Source: Chloroflexota bacterium (GTDB lineage Bacteria; Chloroflexota; UBA5177; JANWHV01). From it: 9,842 nucleotides of DNA. Positions 7,936 through 9,842 of the stretch are shown here, piece by piece (positions within the stretch are counted from its first letter, which is position 1; every line of letters begins with the position of its first letter). The position numbers were made by a program, and so were the translations under genes. The notes beneath the pieces are model-generated. The model made no database searches. It had not been told where the DNA came from and saw only the letters and a program-made list of their open reading frames with translations. The stretch spans positions 1-9,842 of the forward strand of contig JAICHN010000173.1 in the NCBI GenBank assembly GCA_025924845.1, given 5' to 3'.

Positions 7936-8095
7936 GAGGGCCACGAAGGCAGGGCCGGGTTCGACTGTATCGACTGCACATAGCTATTTGATCTCAATCC
8001 CTTTATCAACAGGCAGCACACCACCCCAATAATCACTCTAAATGAAAACATCGTAAGAGCGAGGGTGATTCACCGTATGGATAATCGTCACCGCG
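7936..8095. other. Convergent intergenic gap, AT-richer than its surroundings
   Basis: This 160-bp gap lies between the esterase (plus) and the SIS protein (minus). Bases from about 7978 to 8060 are clearly richer in A/T than the flanking genes. A short perfect dyad GGTGA-T-TCACC (8064-8074) is present, but its one-base centre cannot form a hairpin. No stem followed by a T-run is seen for either converging gene, and no convincing small ORF. Confidence 0.5.
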
Positions 8096-8875
8096 CTAAA
8101 GGAGGCGAATCCTGTGCCGGTAGCGCTCGATGAGCTTTTCGTTGTAGGCATCCGCGCCCTCCAGATTGGAACTGCGGTAGGCAGGGACCGGCGTCCCGCG
8201 GGCCATCAGTGCGGCGGCAGCATTGATCAGCATGGCATTGAGCGCCGCCGCGCCGACCACGGTGGAGGCGGGACCAAGCGCAATATCCTCCTCCGGAATC
8301 CGGATCAAGGCATCTCCCGGCGGTAGACCCGTATCGATCACCAGATGCGCCACTTCGTAGAGCTTCTTGCCGTCGTGGGTCCTTGCGGTCGTGGCCCGAC
8401 CGTGCGCGACACAGGTTACCGCGATTACGCGCAGCCCCAGGGATACGGCGTGCTGGGCCAGTTCGACGGGCACGAAATTGACGCCGCTGTTGGAGAAAAT
8501 ACATAAAACGTCGCCGGCACTCAGGCCGTGCTCGGCGGCAATGGCGGGCGCCCGCCCACTCATCCTCTCCGCCAGGGTAGACGCCGTAGCTCCTTGCAGC
8601 ATCAGATCAGGAACCAGGATAGGACTGACGGCGGCCAATCCTCCCGCACGGTGGAATCCCTCCTCGGCCAACATGTGAGAGTGACCGGTGCCGAAGAGGT
8701 GGATCAGCCGATCCTCCTGGAGGGCGGCGGCGATCAGCGCGCCCGCTTCACGTAGCGCATCGCCCTGGGAAACGCACAGGCGGTCCAGCAGCAGGCCCAG
8801 TTCCCGAAGGTAGCGGTCGGCAAGAGAAGGTCGCTCAGCCGCTCCAGTCTCGGCATCGCTTACGTTACGAGCCAT
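8096..8875 (-). CDS. SIS-domain sugar-phosphate isomerase-like protein, UPF0309 type
   Basis: This 259-residue protein matches the UPF0309 pattern of a single SIS fold. FGTGHSHMLAEE (61-72) is the signature block, SNSG (128-131) is the phosphosugar-binding loop and GPASTVVGAA (201-210) is conserved. The end, SSNLEGADAYNEKLIERYR, is typical of the family. SIS domains bind phosphorylated sugars as isomerases or as sensors; the precise reaction of this family is not established. ATG 8873-8875 has a strong GGAGG (8884-8888, minus strand) at 8 nt. It ends with TAG (8096-8098). It is divergent from the NagB/AgaI-family gene across a dyad-rich gap, which suggests shared control and a role in amino-sugar or related sugar-phosphate turnover. 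The cytoplasm is expected, as no signal or membrane segment is present. Confidence 0.9.
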   Translation of the reverse strand: MARNVSDAETGAAERPSLADRYLRELGLLLDRLCVSQGDALREAGALIAAALQEDRLIHLFGTGHSHMLAEEGFHRAGGLAAVSPILVPDLMLQGATASTLAERMSGRAPAIAAEHGLSAGDVLCIFSNSGVNFVPVELAQHAVSLGLRVIAVTCVAHGRATTARTHDGKKLYEVAHLVIDTGLPPGDALIRIPEEDIALGPASTVVGAAALNAMLINAAAALMARGTPVPAYRSSNLEGADAYNEKLIERYRHRIRLL

Positions 8876-8920
8876 TTACATTTCCTCCGCATCTCACTCG
8901 CCTGCACCTGGGCCCCATCC

Positions 8921-8944
8921 GACCGCGGTCTGAAATTCCATTTC
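8921..8944. promoter_or_regulatory. Two adjacent dyads in the divergent promoter region, possible operator
   Basis: GACCGCGGTC (8921-8930) is a perfect 10-bp palindrome. One base later, GAAAT-TCC-ATTTC (8932-8944) is a perfect 5+3+5 dyad. They lie 46-69 bp upstream of the SIS start codon and 133-156 bp upstream of the deaminase-like start, a sensible place for a regulator that controls both. No regulator gene is in the window. Confidence 0.4.
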
Positions 8945-8964
8945 GGGTGAGTCATCGGCCCACC

Positions 8965-9008
8965 CATGGTACATCCGCACCTATGCCCGCCGGTCATACG
9001 GTACCATG
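8965..9008. repeat. 8-bp inverted repeat CATGGTAC / GTACCATG with 28-nt spacer
   Basis: The arms at 8965-8972 and 9001-9008 are perfect inverted copies. The 28-nt spacing is close to three helical turns, compatible with two bound regulator units, or the pair could form a stem in the leader of the deaminase-like transcript. Chance occurrence is possible for an 8-bp arm. Confidence 0.4.
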
Positions 9009-9066
9009 CTTCCGGGGGTGGCATCTGGTCCCTCCCTGGAAATGAGTTACCGGGCCGGCCGCGGCT

Positions 9067-9079
9067 GAGAGGCGCCATG
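9067..9079 (+). promoter_or_regulatory. Ribosome binding site choosing ATG 9077 for the NagB/AgaI-like gene
   Basis: GAGAGG (9067-9072) ends 4 nt before ATG 9077. The frame stays open back to ATG 8966, but those 37 extra residues show no family resemblance and lie over the inverted repeat. The family's first beta strand starts at MEVVIL. Confidence 0.7.
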
Positions 9080-9802
9080 GAAGTCGTGATCCTTGATGAC
9101 TACGAGGCGGTGAGCCGAGAAGCCGCCGACCGCGTTGCTCGGTGTGTCCAGGCCAAGCCGAATGCGTCGCTCGTGCTTGCCACCGGCTCGTCGCCGATGG
9201 GCGCCTACCAGGAGCTTGGCCGACGGCGGGCAGCAGGATCTTTTGATGCAAGCAAGTTGCGGGTATTCCAGCTGGACGGCTACCTGGGTCTGGCGCCCGA
9301 CGACCGCCGCTCCCTGTACCGCTGGCTGGCCGAGTCGTTCTTGGATCCGCTTGGCGTTAATCCAACGAACGTGGTCCGCCTGCCTGGTGATGCTCCAGAT
9401 CCGGAGGCTGCCTGCCGAGCCTTTGATGAAGCGGTAAGCGCGGCCGGCGGCATCGACCTCTCGGTGCTCGGGCTTGGCATGAATGGGCACCTCGGGTTCA
9501 ATGAACCGCCGAGCGATCCCCACTCGGCCACGCGCGTGGTTACGCTCACCGAGGCCAGTCTGGACAGCAACGCGGACTATTGGGGAGGCCGCGACCAGGT
9601 GCCGCGCCGCGCCCTCACCGCCGGCATGGCTGTACTGCTGGGCGCGCGCCGAACCGTGCTTATTGTCTCGGGAGCCCGGAAGCACGACATTCTCCGCCAC
9701 GCCGTCGGAGGGCCGCAAACAGCGGAGGTGCCGGGTTCGTTCTTACAAGGCGCCCCCAATGTTACGGTGATCGCGGATCGGGCCGCCTGGGACGGAGTGT
9801 AG
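9077..9802 (+). CDS. Glucosamine/galactosamine-6-phosphate isomerase (deaminase) family protein, NagB/AgaI-like
   Basis: NagB-type enzymes convert an amino-sugar 6-phosphate to the ketose 6-phosphate plus ammonia, feeding glycolysis. The 241-residue protein is slightly shorter than E. coli NagB (266). LATGSSPMGAY (34-44) is the phosphate loop, and FQLDGYLGL (64-72) holds D67, which corresponds to NagB D72. LGLGMNGHLGFNEP (131-144) gives N136, H138 and E143. These match NagB D141, H143 and E148, so the catalytic Asp141 is Asn here. SGARKHD (198-204) supplies the phosphate-binding Lys, K202. GxNGHLGxNEP is, from memory, the form seen in AgaI-like galactosamine-6-phosphate isomerases, so that substrate is as likely as glucosamine-6-phosphate. 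It is divergent from the SIS protein and probably co-regulated. It ends with TAG 9800-9802; the 40 bp beyond show no gene. Confidence 0.87.
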   Translation: MEVVILDDYEAVSREAADRVARCVQAKPNASLVLATGSSPMGAYQELGRRRAAGSFDASKLRVFQLDGYLGLAPDDRRSLYRWLAESFLDPLGVNPTNVVRLPGDAPDPEAACRAFDEAVSAAGGIDLSVLGLGMNGHLGFNEPPSDPHSATRVVTLTEASLDSNADYWGGRDQVPRRALTAGMAVLLGARRTVLIVSGARKHDILRHAVGGPQTAEVPGSFLQGAPNVTVIADRAAWDGV

Positions 9803-9842
9803 GAGCGCTTCTTACGCCACGCGAATGGGGCGCAAATTGCTC

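Noticed and set aside
7845..8051. Small minus-strand open frame reaching into the convergent gap
   Set aside because: It overlaps the conserved 3' end of the esterase, lacks a convincing family motif and reads as a by-product of the AT-rich gap.
8064..8074. GGTGATTCACC as a terminator for the convergent genes
   Set aside because: The centre is a single base, so no hairpin can form, and no T-run follows on either strand.
1..9842. tRNA or rRNA genes, CRISPR array, insertion sequence or attachment site
   Set aside because: No regularly spaced repeats, transposase motifs, terminal inverted repeats or tRNA-like cloverleaf were seen on either strand by eye.

Overview
The window is GC-rich (roughly 60% by eye) bacterial chromosome with nine gene loci. 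Eight lie on the plus strand and one on the minus strand. Gene spacing is tight and most starts have Shine-Dalgarno sites. The mix of a GH127-type hydrolase end, a GH31 enzyme, Gfo/Idh/MocA oxidoreductases and TIM-barrel sugar isomerases, plus a hairpin of a type I associate with Chloroflexota intergenic DNA, suggests a free-living carbohydrate degrader, possibly Chloroflexota. No rRNA or other lineage marker confirms this.

Layout: (1) 1-185, the C-terminal end of a probable GH127/DUF1680 glycosidase, followed by an 8-bp hairpin. (2) 307-2706, a GH31 glycosidase interrupted by one in-frame TAG. (3) 2745-5927, an operon-like trio: Gfo/Idh/MocA oxidoreductase, sugar isomerase/epimerase-like TIM barrel, second Gfo/Idh/MocA oxidoreductase. 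(4) 5981-6853, an exported C39-like cysteine peptidase domain protein. (5) 6910-7935, an alpha/beta-hydrolase esterase, also interrupted by one in-frame TAG. (6) 7936-8095, an AT-richer convergent gap. (7) 8096-8875 on the minus strand, an UPF0309-type SIS-domain protein, divergent from (8) 9077-9802, a NagB/AgaI-family amino-sugar-phosphate isomerase/deaminase. The 201-bp gap between the last two holds several dyads.

Working together: the two glycosidases and the esterase could strip a decorated plant or microbial glycan. The Gfo/SIP/Gfo trio could oxidise, eliminate or epimerise and re-reduce the released sugar. The divergent SIS/NagB pair would handle amino-sugar phosphates. This pathway is inference from families and gene order.

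The strongest anomaly is that two well-conserved enzymes, 5.6 kb apart, each carry exactly one in-frame TAG directly after a Gly codon, with no frameshift and intact sequence on both sides. TAG also ends five of the nine loci here, so whole-genome reassignment of TAG is unlikely. Recent nonsense mutation, consensus error, or site-specific readthrough or suppression remain open.
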